Shown: positions 46,120 to 55,564, counted from the first letter of the stretch. The stretch is 64,000 nt of DNA from Sphingomonas sp. R-74633 (GCF_013416555.1 NZ_JACCFG010000001.1:682001-746000), one strand, 5' to 3'. Notes: generated from the sequence alone by a model not told the origin. A program made the numbers and translations.

Positions 46120-46227
46120 CGTCACCCTGAACTTGTTTCAGGGTCCAACTATCGGCGAGCGCCAGACAAGAGGTTCTGGCGTATTCGCCTGATGCGCGTT
46201 GGATGCTGAAACAAATTCAGCATGACG
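46120..46227. repeat. inverted pair of CGTCA-stem-CTTGT-stem-TCCA palindromes
   Basis: Left unit 46120-46149 (stem CCCTGAA/TTCAGGG) and right unit 46198-46227 inverted (stem TGCTGAA/TTCAGCA, loop TTTGT), spacer 48 bp. The left unit equals 31555-31584 over 30 bp. The right unit differs from 31613-31642 at one position, in the loop. Confidence 0.9.
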
Positions 46228-46231
46228 GGGG

Positions 46232-46954
46232 TCAGGTCCGCTGCTCGCCGCCCGAATAATAGGTCGGCACCGGGCCCTTGATCCACGCATTCTCGCGGAA
46301 CCACTTGGTGACGATGTACTTCGTCCCCTCGATCACGCGCATGCCCTCGTGGAGCGTGTCGTAATTGGGGGTGCCGTCTTCCTGCATGTTGTTCCAGATC
46401 AGCATCATGCCCTTTTTGGGCTTGAAGCGGACGCCGGCGCGCGGGAACCAGGTGGCGCCGCCTTCCTCGACATCGTTGAGATAGACCATCGCGGTCCAGG
46501 TGCGCTGGCCGCCGGTCTCGACCATGCGCTCCCAATATTCCGCGTTCTCGTGGAAATAGTCGCAATGCGCGCGGAACTGCTGGCCGGGCTCGTAGCGCTG
46601 GCCCTGCAGCGTCTCGGCATTGACCGGCGGGATGCCGAGCGTGTGGGCAATGCGATCGTCGATCGGCCAGATCTCTTCGGACCAGCGATCGAGATCGGTC
46701 GAGCTGCTGGTGCGGAACTCGGGATCCTCGTGCATGGCGAGCAGGGTTGAGGGGCGCGCGGCGTCGTCGATCAGGCGGACGAGCATCGCGCATTCTTCAT
46801 CGCTGAAGAAGTTCGGATAGGTAAACATCTGCGCCGCCTCGACCTTGGCGCGCTTGACCTCCGGATTGGCCTCCAGCTTGGCCACCACCTCCCGCGCCAT
46901 CCGCGCACGGACGGGCGAGGGGGATCCCGATACTCTGCCGATATTCTTGCTCAC
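46232..46954 (-). CDS. 2OG-Fe(II) oxygenase (prolyl-4-hydroxylase type)
   Basis: 240 residues. The double-stranded beta-helix core shows the iron ligands in FRAHCDYFHE (HxD) and DTLHEGMRVIEG (distal His), then TKYIVTKWFRE near the 2-oxoglutarate-binding residue. It resembles the P4H-like proteins that hydroxylate proline or other residues; a substrate cannot be named. Start taken as GTG 46954 (VSKNIGRV); a later ATG (MAREVV) is an alternative. It lies next to a repeat pair. Confidence 0.88.
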   Translation of the reverse strand: MSKNIGRVSGSPSPVRARMAREVVAKLEANPEVKRAKVEAAQMFTYPNFFSDEECAMLVRLIDDAARPSTLLAMHEDPEFRTSSSTDLDRWSEEIWPIDDRIAHTLGIPPVNAETLQGQRYEPGQQFRAHCDYFHENAEYWERMVETGGQRTWTAMVYLNDVEEGGATWFPRAGVRFKPKKGMMLIWNNMQEDGTPNYDTLHEGMRVIEGTKYIVTKWFRENAWIKGPVPTYYSGGEQRT

Positions 46955-46990
46955 AATGGGCCAATTCGCGCCTGACGGGAGGAAAAGCAA

Positions 46991-47019
46991 GAGGCCCGGT
47001 CCATGGCGGACCGGGCCTC
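46991..47019. terminator. perfect 12-bp hairpin, terminator for the RcnB-like gene
   Basis: GAGGCCCGGTCC-ATGGC-GGACCGGGCCTC. On the minus strand it is followed by TTGCTTTTCC, a weak T-run. It lies between the minus-strand genes at 47045 and 46954. Confidence 0.7.
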
Positions 47020-47044
47020 CCGTTTCTGGCAAGATGCGGGCTGC

Positions 47045-47941
47045 TTACCAGAAGATGTCGTAGATCGTGTCGACCACTTCACCCGTCTCGACGTCCACCA
47101 GCAGCGCGTCGTTGTAATAGCGCACCCAGCGATACGGGCCGTAGGCCTCCGGGAGACGGTAGTAATAGGGATCGTTGATCCAGTATTGCGACGAGAACAG
47201 GATCGAGTTCAGCGTGAAGCCGATCCCGAAGCGGCGATAGCCATAGCCCCAGCCCGACGGCGCGTAATAGCGCGGCAGGCGATAGGCGCTGCGGTTCGAG
47301 CTGCGATAGCTGCGCCAGTCATAGCGGCTGTTGGTGCGCCAGCTGTTGTTCCAGCGCCCGCTGTTGCTGCCGTTCCAGCCGCGGTTGTTGTCATAGCCGC
47401 GGTTGCTGCCGTTGCGGTTCCAGTCCGAGCGGCCGTCGTTGCGGTTGCGGTCGTTCCAGCCCGAATTGCCGCGATTCCACTGGCCGTTGCTGCTGCTGCC
47501 GCGATTGTCATTGCGGTTCCAGTCCTGGCGGGTGCTGCTGCTGCTGCTCTGGCCGCCACGGTTCCACTGGCTGCCGTTGCTGCTGCCACGGTTGCCGCTC
47601 CAGCTGCGCTGGGGCTGAGCCTGTGCCTGCGGCGCCGCCTGGGGCTGCGCGACCTGCTGGCTCGGGCGCTGGCCGCGGTTCCAGCCGCCGCCGCTGTTGC
47701 CGCCGCCGTTCCAGCTGCGCTGGGGCTGGGCCTGCTGCTGCGGCTGTGCCGACTGCTGCTGGCCGCCGCCACGGTTCCAGCCGCCGCCATTGCCGCCGCG
47801 ATTCTGCGGAGCAGGCTGCGAGGCGCCCGAATTGCTGCCGCCACGGCCGCCGCCGTCGCCGCGATGCCCACGGTCCTGCGCCAGTGCCGGCGGGACCAGG
47901 GCTGTTGCGGCGATGATCGCCGCTAGCAAGGTCTTCTTCAT
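47045..47941 (-). CDS. RcnB-family exported protein with a long WNRG/Q-rich region
   Basis: 298 residues. Signal peptide (KKTLLAAIIAATALVPPALA). Residues 22-215 are low-complexity Gly/Asn/Gln/Ser with many WNRG, SWNGG and QPQRSW repeats. The C-terminal part (about 225-298: YYAPSGWGYGYRRFGIGFTL, LPEAYGPYRWVRYYNDALLV) is the RcnB domain, named for a periplasmic nickel/cobalt-homeostasis protein. Metal binding is not evident from His or Cys content. It is monocistronic with its own terminator hairpin. Confidence 0.87.
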   Translation of the reverse strand: MKKTLLAAIIAATALVPPALAQDRGHRGDGGGRGGSNSGASQPAPQNRGGNGGGWNRGGGQQQSAQPQQQAQPQRSWNGGGNSGGGWNRGQRPSQQVAQPQAAPQAQAQPQRSWSGNRGSSNGSQWNRGGQSSSSSTRQDWNRNDNRGSSSNGQWNRGNSGWNDRNRNDGRSDWNRNGSNRGYDNNRGWNGSNSGRWNNSWRTNSRYDWRSYRSSNRSAYRLPRYYAPSGWGYGYRRFGIGFTLNSILFSSQYWINDPYYYRLPEAYGPYRWVRYYNDALLVDVETGEVVDTIYDIFW

Positions 47942-48058
47942 TATGTGTCTCCGCTGGGACCGGCACGATGCCGGGCTCTGAAGGTAAACATCCTTTAAAG
48001 CCCGGTGGCTGACACGACCCTGAATTCGACTGTCAGCTTATTGAAAGCATTTGAAACA

Positions 48059-48565
48059 TTAGGGTTCCGGCGTGCTGGGTGCATCCTGTCCGGCCACCGG
48101 TTCGGGCGCGTCGCCGCGGGTGATGCGGGCGGCGTCCTGGATCGCGTCGATCAGCCGCGGATAGATGCCACAGCGGCAGATATTGGGGATCGCGTCCTTG
48201 ATGTCCTGCTCGCTCGGATTGCGGTTGGTGCGCAGCAGCGTCGAGGCGGCCATGACCACGCCGGGGATGCAATAGCCGCATTGCGGCACGTTGGCCGCGA
48301 TCAGCGCCTGCTGGACGGGATGGCTGCGATCCTTGGACAGGCCCTCGATCGTGGTGACGAACGTGCCCTCGAGCGCACCGATCGTTTCCTGGCAGGCGAG
48401 GCGGGCGGTGCCGTCCACATCGACCGTGCAGGCGCCGCAATCGCCGGTGCCGCAGCCATATTTGGTGCCGGTGAGGTTCGAGGCATCACGCAGCGCCCAA
48501 AGGAGCGGCGTGCGCGGATCCATCTTGTAGGCGACCGGCTGGTTGTTGACGGTGAAGCGAGTCAT
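48059..48565 (-). CDS. orphan 2Fe-2S subunit of a molybdenum hydroxylase (IorA/CoxS-like)
   Basis: 168 residues. Two [2Fe-2S] sites: plant-type CGTGDCGACTVDVDGTARLAC (about 40-60) and the helical C-terminal CGYC...NICRCG motif (about 100-138). Such small subunits pair with a molybdopterin subunit (isoquinoline 1-oxidoreductase, aldehyde oxidoreductase). No such partner is in the window. Start at ATG 48565 (MTRFTVNNQP). Divergent from a dioxygenase gene with about 77 bp between starts. Confidence 0.9.
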   Translation of the reverse strand: MTRFTVNNQPVAYKMDPRTPLLWALRDASNLTGTKYGCGTGDCGACTVDVDGTARLACQETIGALEGTFVTTIEGLSKDRSHPVQQALIAANVPQCGYCIPGVVMAASTLLRTNRNPSEQDIKDAIPNICRCGIYPRLIDAIQDAARITRGDAPEPVAGQDAPSTPEP

Positions 48566-48642
48566 GCGGGAGGTGTAGCGGGAAACGCGGTGTTTCCGAA
48601 ACCGCCATTGTGCCGGGCCGTGCGCCACGCGACATCAGCCGC

Positions 48643-49443
48643 ATGACACTTCCCACGCTCTTCATTCCGCACGGCGGCGGCCCCTGCTTCTTCATGGACC
48701 CGAACGGCGGCCCTCCGGACCCGATGTGGCAGTCCATGCAGGCCTATCTCGCCGGGCTGATCGACTCGCTGCCCGAGAAGCCCAAGGCGATCCTGCTCGT
48801 CTCGGGGCATTGGGAGGAGGACCAGGTCACCGTCCATAGCGGCAACGGCCAGCCCTTGCTGTTCGACTATTATGGCTTCCCCGAGCACACTTATCGCCTG
48901 CGCTGGGATGCGCCGGGTTCTCCGCAAGTCGCGGCCCGAGTGAAGGCGTTGCTCGAAGGCGCGGGTTTCCCGGTGGGCGAGGAGGCAGAGCGGGGCTGGG
49001 ATCACGGGGTGTTCATCCCGATGATGGTCGCGGTGCCGGGGGCGGATATTCCGCTCGTCCAGCTCTCGTTGCGCAAGGATCTCGATCCTGCCGACCATAT
49101 CGCGCTCGGCAAGGCGCTGGCGCCGCTGCGCAATGAAGGTGTGCTGATCGTCGGTTCGGGCATGAGCTTCCACAATTTGCGCGCCCGTGGTCCGCAGGTG
49201 ACGCCGATCGCTGACGAGTGGGACGATGCGCTTACCGCGGCGGTGACCGACGCCGATCCGGCGCGGCGTGCCGAGCGGGTGGCTGCCTGGGACCAGCTCC
49301 CGCACGCGCACTTCGCCCATCCGCGCGAGGAGCACCTCCTGCCGCTGATGGTCGCGCTCGGCGCGGGTGGCGACGGGCCGGCGGTGCGCGATTACCGCGA
49401 CCATGTGCTGGGGTGGACGGTGAGCGGGTACCGGTTCGGCTGA
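48643..49443 (+). CDS. class III extradiol ring-cleavage dioxygenase (DODA type)
   Basis: 266 residues of the LigB/DODA superfamily. Metal-binding histidines lie in TLFIPHGGGPCFFMD (about residue 9), LVSGHWEE and WDHGVFIPM; LIVGSGMSFHNL supplies a further His. Enzymes of this type open catecholic rings (e.g. 4,5-DOPA dioxygenases) with Fe(II) or Zn. Start at ATG 48643; upstream sequence in the frame belongs to the promoter gap. The substrate is unknown. Confidence 0.9.
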   Translation: MTLPTLFIPHGGGPCFFMDPNGGPPDPMWQSMQAYLAGLIDSLPEKPKAILLVSGHWEEDQVTVHSGNGQPLLFDYYGFPEHTYRLRWDAPGSPQVAARVKALLEGAGFPVGEEAERGWDHGVFIPMMVAVPGADIPLVQLSLRKDLDPADHIALGKALAPLRNEGVLIVGSGMSFHNLRARGPQVTPIADEWDDALTAAVTDADPARRAERVAAWDQLPHAHFAHPREEHLLPLMVALGAGGDGPAVRDYRDHVLGWTVSGYRFG

Positions 49444-49470
49444 CAAGTTAGTCCACTTCGGACCCACCTT

Positions 49471-49500
49471 CGTCACCCCGGCCTTGTGCCGGGGTCCACC
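49471..49500 (+). repeat. left palindrome unit flanking the GIY-YIG gene
   Basis: CGTCA, stem CCCCGGC, loop CTTGT, stem GCCGGGG, TCCACC. Same architecture as the units at 31.6 and 46.1 kb but with a different, fully paired stem. Confidence 0.9.
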
Positions 49501-49524
49501 GGCCCGCACACAATGCCGCCCGCG

Positions 49525-49833
49525 ATGGACCGCACACCCTGCGTCTACATCCTGGCCAACCGTTACAACGGTGCGGTGTATGTCGGCGTGACGTCGAACC
49601 TGCTCGGTCGGATACGCCAGCATCGCGAAGGTACTTTCGACGGGCATACCAAGCGGCTCGGAATCAAGCGGCTGGTCTATTTCGAAATAGGCGAGAGCAT
49701 GGAAGGCGCCATCGCTCGGGAAAAGCAGCTCAAGCGCTATCGGCGAGATTGGAAACGGAACCTGATCGAGCGGCAGAATCCGATGTGGAATGACCTTGCG
49801 GTGGGTTTTGGGCTGGAACCTCTGCCGGTATGA
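49525..49833 (+). CDS. GIY-YIG nuclease domain protein (YhbQ/UPF0213-like)
   Basis: 102 residues, a single GIY-YIG domain. PCVYILANRYNGAVYVGVT carries the two-strand motif (YIL...VYVG in place of GIY...YIG). The catalytic Arg is in LLGRIRQHREG, and the Glu-bearing helix is AIAREKQLKRYRRDWKRNLI, followed by NPMWNDL. A nicking or cleaving nuclease is expected from the fold. ATG 49525 chosen; ATG 49513 is also possible. Inverted copies of one palindromic repeat lie 24 bp before and 10 bp after it. Confidence 0.9.
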   Translation: MDRTPCVYILANRYNGAVYVGVTSNLLGRIRQHREGTFDGHTKRLGIKRLVYFEIGESMEGAIAREKQLKRYRRDWKRNLIERQNPMWNDLAVGFGLEPLPV

Positions 49834-49843
49834 CGCGTGGCGC

Positions 49844-49873
49844 GGTGGGCCCCGGCACAAGGCCGGGGTGACG
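49844..49873 (-). repeat. right palindrome unit flanking the GIY-YIG gene
   Basis: Inverted copy of 49471-49500, differing at one of 30 positions (outside the stem-loop). It begins 10 bp after the nuclease stop codon. Confidence 0.9.
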
Positions 49874-49892
49874 GTTTAGGTGCTTGGCGCGA

Positions 49893-50651
49893 CTATTCCC
49901 GCCAGCTCTTGTCCGTCCGGTCGACCAGCCGCACCATCGCTGCGAAGTCGGCCGCGCCCGGGCCTCCCGGTACCTGCGCCATGTGGAGGTCGCGCTGGTG
50001 CACGGCGACCACCTCGTCGGACACCACCAGCGGCTCGCCCATGCTTGCTGTCGCGATCTGGATCTCGCAGGCGCGCTGGAGCGACCAGTGCTTGATGAAC
50101 GCCTCGGGCAACGTCCGCCCCATCACCAGGATGCCGTGGTTCTTGAGCAGCATCACGCGCTTGTCGCCCAGATGCTCCAACAGCCGTTCGCCTTCCTCGT
50201 CGCGGACGGTCACGCCCTCGAAGTCGTGATAGGCGATCTGGCCGGCGAAGCTGCAGGCGTAGAAGTTGGTCGGGCGCAGGCCGCCCTCGACCGACGCCAC
50301 GGCCATGCCCGCGGTGGTGTGGGTGTGGGCGATGCAGTGCGCGTCGGGCAGATGGCGGTGGAACAGCGCGTGCTGGACGAAGCCGGCGCGGTTCACCGGA
50401 TAGGGCGAGTCGTCGAGCTTGTTGCCGTCGATGTCGATCTTGACGAGGTTCGATGCCTTCACTTCACTGAAGTGCAGCCCGAACGGGTTGATCAGGAACG
50501 CGCCTTCCTCCCCCGGGATCTTCAGCGTGATGTGGTTGTAGATCATCTCGGACCAGCCGAGCATGTCGAACACGCGGTAGCAGGCGGCGAGCTGCTGGCG
50601 GGCCTCCCACTCGGCTTCGGTCATTTGCGAGTTTTTGAGCGCGGTGGCCAT
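49893..50651 (-). CDS. class II aldolase/adducin family protein
   Basis: 252 residues. Zinc-dependent class II aldolase fold: NPFGLHFSEVKASNLVKID at the N-terminal site, metal histidines in CIAHTHTTAGMAVAS, and LLKNHGILVMGRTLPEAF with the third His. The family includes fuculose-phosphate aldolase and non-catalytic adducin-like proteins. This type is usually annotated without a known substrate. Start at ATG 50651 (MATALKNSQM). Confidence 0.92.
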   Translation of the reverse strand: MATALKNSQMTEAEWEARQQLAACYRVFDMLGWSEMIYNHITLKIPGEEGAFLINPFGLHFSEVKASNLVKIDIDGNKLDDSPYPVNRAGFVQHALFHRHLPDAHCIAHTHTTAGMAVASVEGGLRPTNFYACSFAGQIAYHDFEGVTVRDEEGERLLEHLGDKRVMLLKNHGILVMGRTLPEAFIKHWSLQRACEIQIATASMGEPLVVSDEVVAVHQRDLHMAQVPGGPGAADFAAMVRLVDRTDKSWRE

Positions 50652-50778
50652 GTAACCTCTCCCAAGGCTTTTTCGTTTTTCGGGTATGCCACGCACCGGC
50701 CGCCCCCCGCAACTGGCTCCGGATCGAATATGCGGGTGACGCGTTTCGCCCGCGCAACGGTCGAGGGGTGTGTTCTGT

Positions 50779-51705
50779 ATGCTCAAGGTCAAACTGCGCC
50801 AGGGTGTCGTCCTGGCGGGATTGTTCACGCTGGCTGCCTGTGGCGGCGCAGGGTCTGGAAGCGGCAACGGATCGGCGGCCGTCGAGGCGACGCCTGCGGT
50901 GGCGGCCAAGGTCAGCGGCTATACCGAGGCGTATAACGCGCTGATCGACACATTCGGCCTGCCGCGGACAGCCGACGAATATAAGGGCGAGAAGATCGCC
51001 ACCCGCTCGGCCAGCGACAATATCACGATCAGCCAGGGCTGGATCGAGGCCGCGGAGGGCAAGCTCAAGACGGCGCGGGCGCTCCCGGGCGCGTTGGGCG
51101 AACTCGATGCCAAGGCCGAGGCGCTCGACAATGCGCTGCTTAAGGTGCTGGCGCGGCTCGGACCGCTCTACGGCTATTACAACACCAAGGCCTATCGTCA
51201 GGACGGCCTCAAGCGCGGCAAGGCCGAGGACGCGGCGATGACCGCCGAGTTCGATGCGGCGCTGAAGGCGATGGAGGATTTCAACGACGCGCTGGTTCAG
51301 CAGCGTCGTGCCGGTGTGGATGCCGAACTGGCGAGGTTCAAGGCTGCCGGCGACATGGTCGGCTACAACAACAAGCAAGCGATGCAGCAGGCCGAGGACC
51401 TGGTGATGCTGTTCAACAAGCCAGAGGACCTGAAGGACCCGGCGGTGTTCGCCAAGGCGGATGCGATCGTCGGGCCGCTCGAGAAGCTGCTGACCGATCA
51501 GCAAAAGGCGATTGCGGAGGCCAAGCCCAAGGCGACCGAGCCGCTCCGGAAGAGTCAGCTAGGCGTGTACGGCCTGGTCAGCGACATGCTGGGCACGATG
51601 ATCGGCCAGTATCGCCAGCTAAAGCAGTCCCATTCGGGCAACGACATGAAGTCGATGGTCGACAGCTATAACAACGCTGTCGGCATGGCCAACGACATCA
51701 ATTGA
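50779..51705 (+). CDS. YiiG/DUF3829-like lipoprotein
   Basis: 308 residues. Lipoprotein signal with lipobox LAAC (Cys about 21), then a long alpha-helical periplasmic domain with segments such as [41 protein letters not shown] and [20 protein letters not shown], characteristic of the YiiG/DUF3829 family. Function not known. ATG 50779 preferred to the GTG at 50770. The 3' end overlaps the convergent scfR gene by 8 bp. Confidence 0.85.
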   Translation: MLKVKLRQGVVLAGLFTLAACGGAGSGSGNGSAAVEATPAVAAKVSGYTEAYNALIDTFGLPRTADEYKGEKIATRSASDNITISQGWIEAAEGKLKTARALPGALGELDAKAEALDNALLKVLARLGPLYGYYNTKAYRQDGLKRGKAEDAAMTAEFDAALKAMEDFNDALVQQRRAGVDAELARFKAAGDMVGYNNKQAMQQAEDLVMLFNKPEDLKDPAVFAKADAIVGPLEKLLTDQQKAIAEAKPKATEPLRKSQLGVYGLVSDMLGTMIGQYRQLKQSHSGNDMKSMVDSYNNAVGMANDIN

Positions 51706-53098
51706 AGCCGTAAGGCACCACGCTCCGCCGGTCGGGATCGATCGCGATCGCCGAGCCGGCGGGCGGGAAGGCGCGCTGGTCGCAATCGGTGCGCGGGCAG
51801 ATGCGGCAGCTCGCGCCGATCGGGGTGGCTGCGCCGCCCGGCTTGAGATCGTCGGCATAGACGAAGTCGGCCGCGTGCATCTCCTCGCATCCGAGCGTCA
51901 CCGCATAGCGGCGCGGCGGACGGGCGTAGCTGCCCGAGGGCTTCACCAGTCCCTTGGCCATCGAGACATAGCGCGTGCCGTCGGGCATCTCGGCATGCTG
52001 GACGAGGATGCGGTCGGGGATCGCCACTGCCTCGTGGACCATCCACAGCGGGCAGGCGCCGCCGAAGCGGGCGAATTGCAGGCGGGTGGCCGAGTGGCGC
52101 TTGGTGATGTTGCCGGCCATGTCGACGCGGCAGAAGAAGAAGGGCAGGCCCTGCATGCCGGGTCGCTGGAGCGTCGAGAGGCGGTGACAGGCCTGCTCGA
52201 AGCTCACCCCGAAGCGCTGGCGCAACCGGTCGATGTCGTGGCGGACGTCGCGCGCCGTGTCCTTGAACGCGGCATAGGGCATCAGCAGCGCGCCGGCGGC
52301 ATAGTTGGCGAGGCCGATGCTGAGCAACTCGCGCGAGGCGGGGGAGGCGAGGCCCGAGCCCTCGACCACTTCGCGCATCTCATTCTCGAATTCGTAGCGC
52401 ACCAGCCGGTGGGCGAGCAGGAAGGCGCGGCTCTCGGGCGGGAGCGCGCTGTTGACCGCGAGGGTGCGGTCGCGCGGATCGAAGCGGCTGAGCTGGCCGC
52501 CGTCGCCATCCTCGTTGATCACCTTCACGCCGTGCCAGCGCAGGCGATCCTCGAGGCCGCGGGTGGGCCGATCGGGATCGAGGTCGCCGGCGAGCGTTTC
52601 GGCCGACAGGTCGATCGCGTCGACATAATTGCCCTCGGCGTGAAACCAGTCGCGCACCTCTTCCCAGGGGAGCGGGGCGGCATCGGTGGTGCCGCTGTCG
52701 AAGCGGTCGTCGAGCACGCGAAGCTGCTCCTGGCTGCGGCGCCAGGCGTCGTGGAGCGCGACCATGCGGCGGGCGAGGAGGGGCTGCTGCTCGATGCCGC
52801 GGCGGACATCCGCCTCCTCGATCCGCTCGGCGGGGACGCTGGCATCGGTGGCGGCGTCGATCGTGCGGAGCAGCGCCGAGCTGTCCGCGGCGTCGCCGAA
52901 CGCTTCGAGCGGGAATTCGCGGGCGAGGGCGACGAGGACGATGTCGGTAATCGGGCGGTCGTTATTCTCGATCTGCGAAAGATAGGAAACCGAGATGCCG
53001 AGGCGCGTTGCCATTGCGGCCTGGCTCAATCCGACGCGCCGCCGCAACTCGCGCAGGCGAAAGCCCTCGAAGACGCGGCGGCGGGGAGAATTGCTCAT
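51698..53098 (-). CDS. scfR: ScfR-type short-chain acyl-CoA regulator (XRE + IrrE-like + zinc site)
   Basis: 466 residues. N-terminal XRE helix-turn-helix (about 9-68, [22 protein letters not shown]), a middle IrrE/ImmA-like peptidase-fold region where [13 protein letters not shown] replaces the classic HExxH, and a C-terminal domain with Cys motif CRICPRTDC. The RamB/ScfR/MdrA family controls acetate or propionate genes. It is divergent from the propionyl-CoA operon, so it is likely to regulate it, and the shared promoter carries TTTGCA-type repeats. Only the part from ATG 53098 is real; the open frame extends spuriously upstream. Confidence 0.9.
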   Translation of the reverse strand: MSNSPRRRVFEGFRLRELRRRVGLSQAAMATRLGISVSYLSQIENNDRPITDIVLVALAREFPLEAFGDAADSSALLRTIDAATDASVPAERIEEADVRRGIEQQPLLARRMVALHDAWRRSQEQLRVLDDRFDSGTTDAAPLPWEEVRDWFHAEGNYVDAIDLSAETLAGDLDPDRPTRGLEDRLRWHGVKVINEDGDGGQLSRFDPRDRTLAVNSALPPESRAFLLAHRLVRYEFENEMREVVEGSGLASPASRELLSIGLANYAAGALLMPYAAFKDTARDVRHDIDRLRQRFGVSFEQACHRLSTLQRPGMQGLPFFFCRVDMAGNITKRHSATRLQFARFGGACPLWMVHEAVAIPDRILVQHAEMPDGTRYVSMAKGLVKPSGSYARPPRRYAVTLGCEEMHAADFVYADDLKPGGAATPIGASCRICPRTDCDQRAFPPAGSAIAIDPDRRSVVPYGFN

Positions 53099-53111
53099 CC
53101 GTGCAGTATAT

Positions 53112-53154
53112 CTGCAAACCCGTGGGATACAACTTTGCAACATTGCATTTGCAG
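53112..53154. promoter_or_regulatory. candidate ScfR operator in the scfR-pccB promoter
   Basis: CTGCAAA (53112-53118) and TTTGCAG (53148-53154) form a 7-bp inverted repeat. A further TTTGCAA (53134-53140) and TTGCA (53143-53147) lie between them. TTTGCAAA-like sites are the known binding motif of RamB/ScfR-type regulators. Confidence 0.55.
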
Positions 53155-53200
53155 GGAGGGCGTGTCCGGATGCAGAGGCGCAGCCACCAAGGGGAACCGC

Positions 53201-54727
53201 ATGTCGTCGACGATCGAGGAACTGGAACGCCGCCGCGCCGCCGCCCGCCTGGGCGGGGGGCAGAAGCGGATCGACGCGCAGCACGCCAAGGGCAAGCTCA
53301 CTGCGCGTGAGCGGGTCGAAGTGCTGCTCGACCAGGGATCGTTCGAAGAGCTCGACATGTATGTCGAACACAACTGCGTCGACTTCGGCATGCAGGACCA
53401 GATCGTCCCCGGCGACGGCGTCGTCACCGGCAGCGGCACGATCAACGGCCGGCTCGTCTTCGTGTTCAGCCAGGACTTCACGGTGTTCGGCGGCTCGCTT
53501 TCCGAGCGCCATGCACAGAAGATCTGCAAGATCATGGACATGGCGATGAAGGTCGGCGCGCCTGTGATCGGGCTGAACGACAGCGGCGGCGCGCGCATCC
53601 AGGAGGGTGTCGCGTCGCTCGGCGGCTATGCCGAGGTTTTCCAGCGGAACGTATTGGCGAGCGGCGTGGTGCCGCAGCTCTCGCTGATCATGGGACCGTG
53701 CGCCGGCGGCGCGGTCTATTCCCCAGCGATGACCGACTTCATCTTCATGGTGAAGGACTCGTCGTACATGTTCGTCACCGGCCCAGATGTAGTGAAGACC
53801 GTTACCAACGAGATCGTCACGCAGGAGGAACTGGGCGGCGCTGTGACGCATACCACGAAGTCGGGGGTCGCTGACGTGGCCTTCGATAACGATATCGAGG
53901 CGCTGCTCGCGGCCCGCGACTTCGTGGACTTCCTTCCCGCCTCGAACCGCGAGGCCGTTCCGGAGCGCCCGTGTGACGACCCCTGGGATCGTCTCGAGCC
54001 GAGCCTCGACAGCCTGATCCCGCCGAACGCGAACCAGCCCTATGACATGCACGAGCTCATCAAGAAGACGCTCGACGAGGGCGAGTTCTTCGAGCTGCAG
54101 CCGAGCCACGCCGGCAACATCCTGATCGGCTTCGGGCGGATCGAGGGGCGTACGGTGGGCGTGGTCGCGAACCAGCCGATGGTGCTGGCCGGGTGCCTCG
54201 ATATCAACTCGTCGAAGAAGGCGGCGCGGTTCGTGCGCTTCTGCGATGCGTTCGACATTCCGATCGTCACCTTTGTCGACGTGCCGGGCTTCCTGCCGGG
54301 CGTCGGCCAGGAGCATTCGGGCATCATCAAGCACGGTGCGAAATTGCTCTACGCCTATGCCGAGGCGACGGTGCCCAAGATCACCGTGATCACGCGCAAG
54401 GCCTATGGCGGCGCCTATGACGTGATGGCCTCCAAGCATCTGCGCGGCGACCTCAACTATGCCTGGCCGACCGCCGAGATCGCCGTGATGGGCGCCAAGG
54501 GCGCGGTGGAGATCATCTTCCGCGGCAAGACGCCCGATGAGATCGCAGAGCGTACGGCCGAATATGAGGCGCGCTTCGCCAATCCGTTCGTGGCGGCGAG
54601 CAAGGGGTTCGTCGACGAAGTGATCATGCCGCATTCCACGCGGCGGCGGATCGCGCTGGGGCTCAGGAAGCTGCGGAACAAGCAGCTCGAGAACCCGTGG
54701 AAGAAGCATGACAATATTCCTCTTTAA
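53201..54727 (+). CDS. pccB: propionyl-CoA carboxylase beta (carboxyltransferase) subunit
   Basis: 508 residues, full length. Transfers the carboxyl group from biotin to propionyl-CoA. Crotonase-fold carboxyltransferase halves are seen in [20 protein letters not shown] and [20 protein letters not shown], with [14 protein letters not shown] and [10 protein letters not shown] at the oxyanion regions. Start at ATG 53201 with SD AAGGGG. First gene of an eight-gene run with overlaps ending in pccA. The long frame upstream is not part of it. Confidence 0.96.
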   Translation: MSSTIEELERRRAAARLGGGQKRIDAQHAKGKLTARERVEVLLDQGSFEELDMYVEHNCVDFGMQDQIVPGDGVVTGSGTINGRLVFVFSQDFTVFGGSLSERHAQKICKIMDMAMKVGAPVIGLNDSGGARIQEGVASLGGYAEVFQRNVLASGVVPQLSLIMGPCAGGAVYSPAMTDFIFMVKDSSYMFVTGPDVVKTVTNEIVTQEELGGAVTHTTKSGVADVAFDNDIEALLAARDFVDFLPASNREAVPERPCDDPWDRLEPSLDSLIPPNANQPYDMHELIKKTLDEGEFFELQPSHAGNILIGFGRIEGRTVGVVANQPMVLAGCLDINSSKKAARFVRFCDAFDIPIVTFVDVPGFLPGVGQEHSGIIKHGAKLLYAYAEATVPKITVITRKAYGGAYDVMASKHLRGDLNYAWPTAEIAVMGAKGAVEIIFRGKTPDEIAERTAEYEARFANPFVAASKGFVDEVIMPHSTRRRIALGLRKLRNKQLENPWKKHDNIPL

Positions 54728-55148
54728 AACCGTCGCAATGCTCGCCCTTGCGGCCGGGCAGCAGGACTTCACGCCGCCGGTGCCGCGCAGCGAGCTCGAG
54801 CAATTGGTCTTGTCCGCGAAGGATGACCGAAACATCGTTGTCGCGAACTGGCTGAAGGCGCACGCGTCCGATCCGGCATCGGTTCGTCGCGCGCTGGCAT
54901 CGATCGGCTTCCAGCGCGAGGCGCCGCTTCAGGCGGGGTGCGAATCCTATTCGCATGGGCGCATCGTCGATAGAAACGGCCTGGAATTGCGTGCAAGGAT
55001 CGAGCTTTGTCCCGGCAAGGAGCCGTTCGTGATGCTGCTCAGGGGCTTTTTCTCGAACATGCAGGCGCCGGATGCGAACGCACCGACGGTGTCGATACCT
55101 TTGCCGGATCCGCCCGCACCTCCGGCACCTTCCGCCCCACCCAAATGA
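54708..55148 (+). CDS. small exported hypothetical protein in the propionate operon
   Basis: 146 residues, no family recognised. A short hydrophobic N-terminus ([18 protein letters not shown]) may be a signal peptide. Two Cys ([16 protein letters not shown]) could form a disulfide. The C-terminus is Pro/Ala-rich. It overlaps pccB by 20 bp and is followed 10 bp later by mce, so it sits inside the operon, perhaps as a lineage-specific insertion. Confidence 0.65.
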   Translation: MTIFLFKTVAMLALAAGQQDFTPPVPRSELEQLVLSAKDDRNIVVANWLKAHASDPASVRRALASIGFQREAPLQAGCESYSHGRIVDRNGLELRARIELCPGKEPFVMLLRGFFSNMQAPDANAPTVSIPLPDPPAPPAPSAPPK

Positions 55149-55158
55149 GCATTCACGC

Positions 55159-55564
55159 ATGAAACTCGGCCGCCTCAACCATGTCGGCGTCGCGACGCCT
55201 TCGATCGAAGCGTCGATCGCCTTTTACCGCGACGTGATGGGCGCGCAGGTGATCCACGAGCCGTTCGACCTGCCGGCGCAGGGCGTGAAGGTCTGCTTCG
55301 TCGATACGCCGAACAGCCAGATCGAGCTGATCGAGCCGCTGGGCGAGAGCTCGCCGATCCATGGCTTCCTCGCCAAGAACCCGGCGGGCGGGCAGCATCA
55401 CCTCTGCTACGAAGTGCCTGACATCCATGCGGCCAAGACCTGGTTCGAGGCGAAGGGCGCCAAGGTGCTGGGCGAGCCGCGCATCGGGGCACATGGCACG
55501 CCGATCTTCTTCGTCCACCCCAAGGACATGGGCGGCGTGCTGACCGAGATCATGGAGACGCCCA

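Noticed and set aside
47209-47871. Plus- and other-frame repeats in the RcnB-like gene as tandem DNA repeats or CRISPR
   Set aside because: The repetition follows WNRG/Q-rich codons of one protein and is irregular; there are no uniform spacers.
51875-53200. In-frame upstream extension of pccB
   Set aside because: It runs antisense through scfR; normal PccB length and a good SD place the start at 53201.
53099-54835. In-frame upstream extension of scfR through the antisense of pccB
   Set aside because: The helix-turn-helix normally lies near the N-terminus, and the extension is a shadow of pccB.
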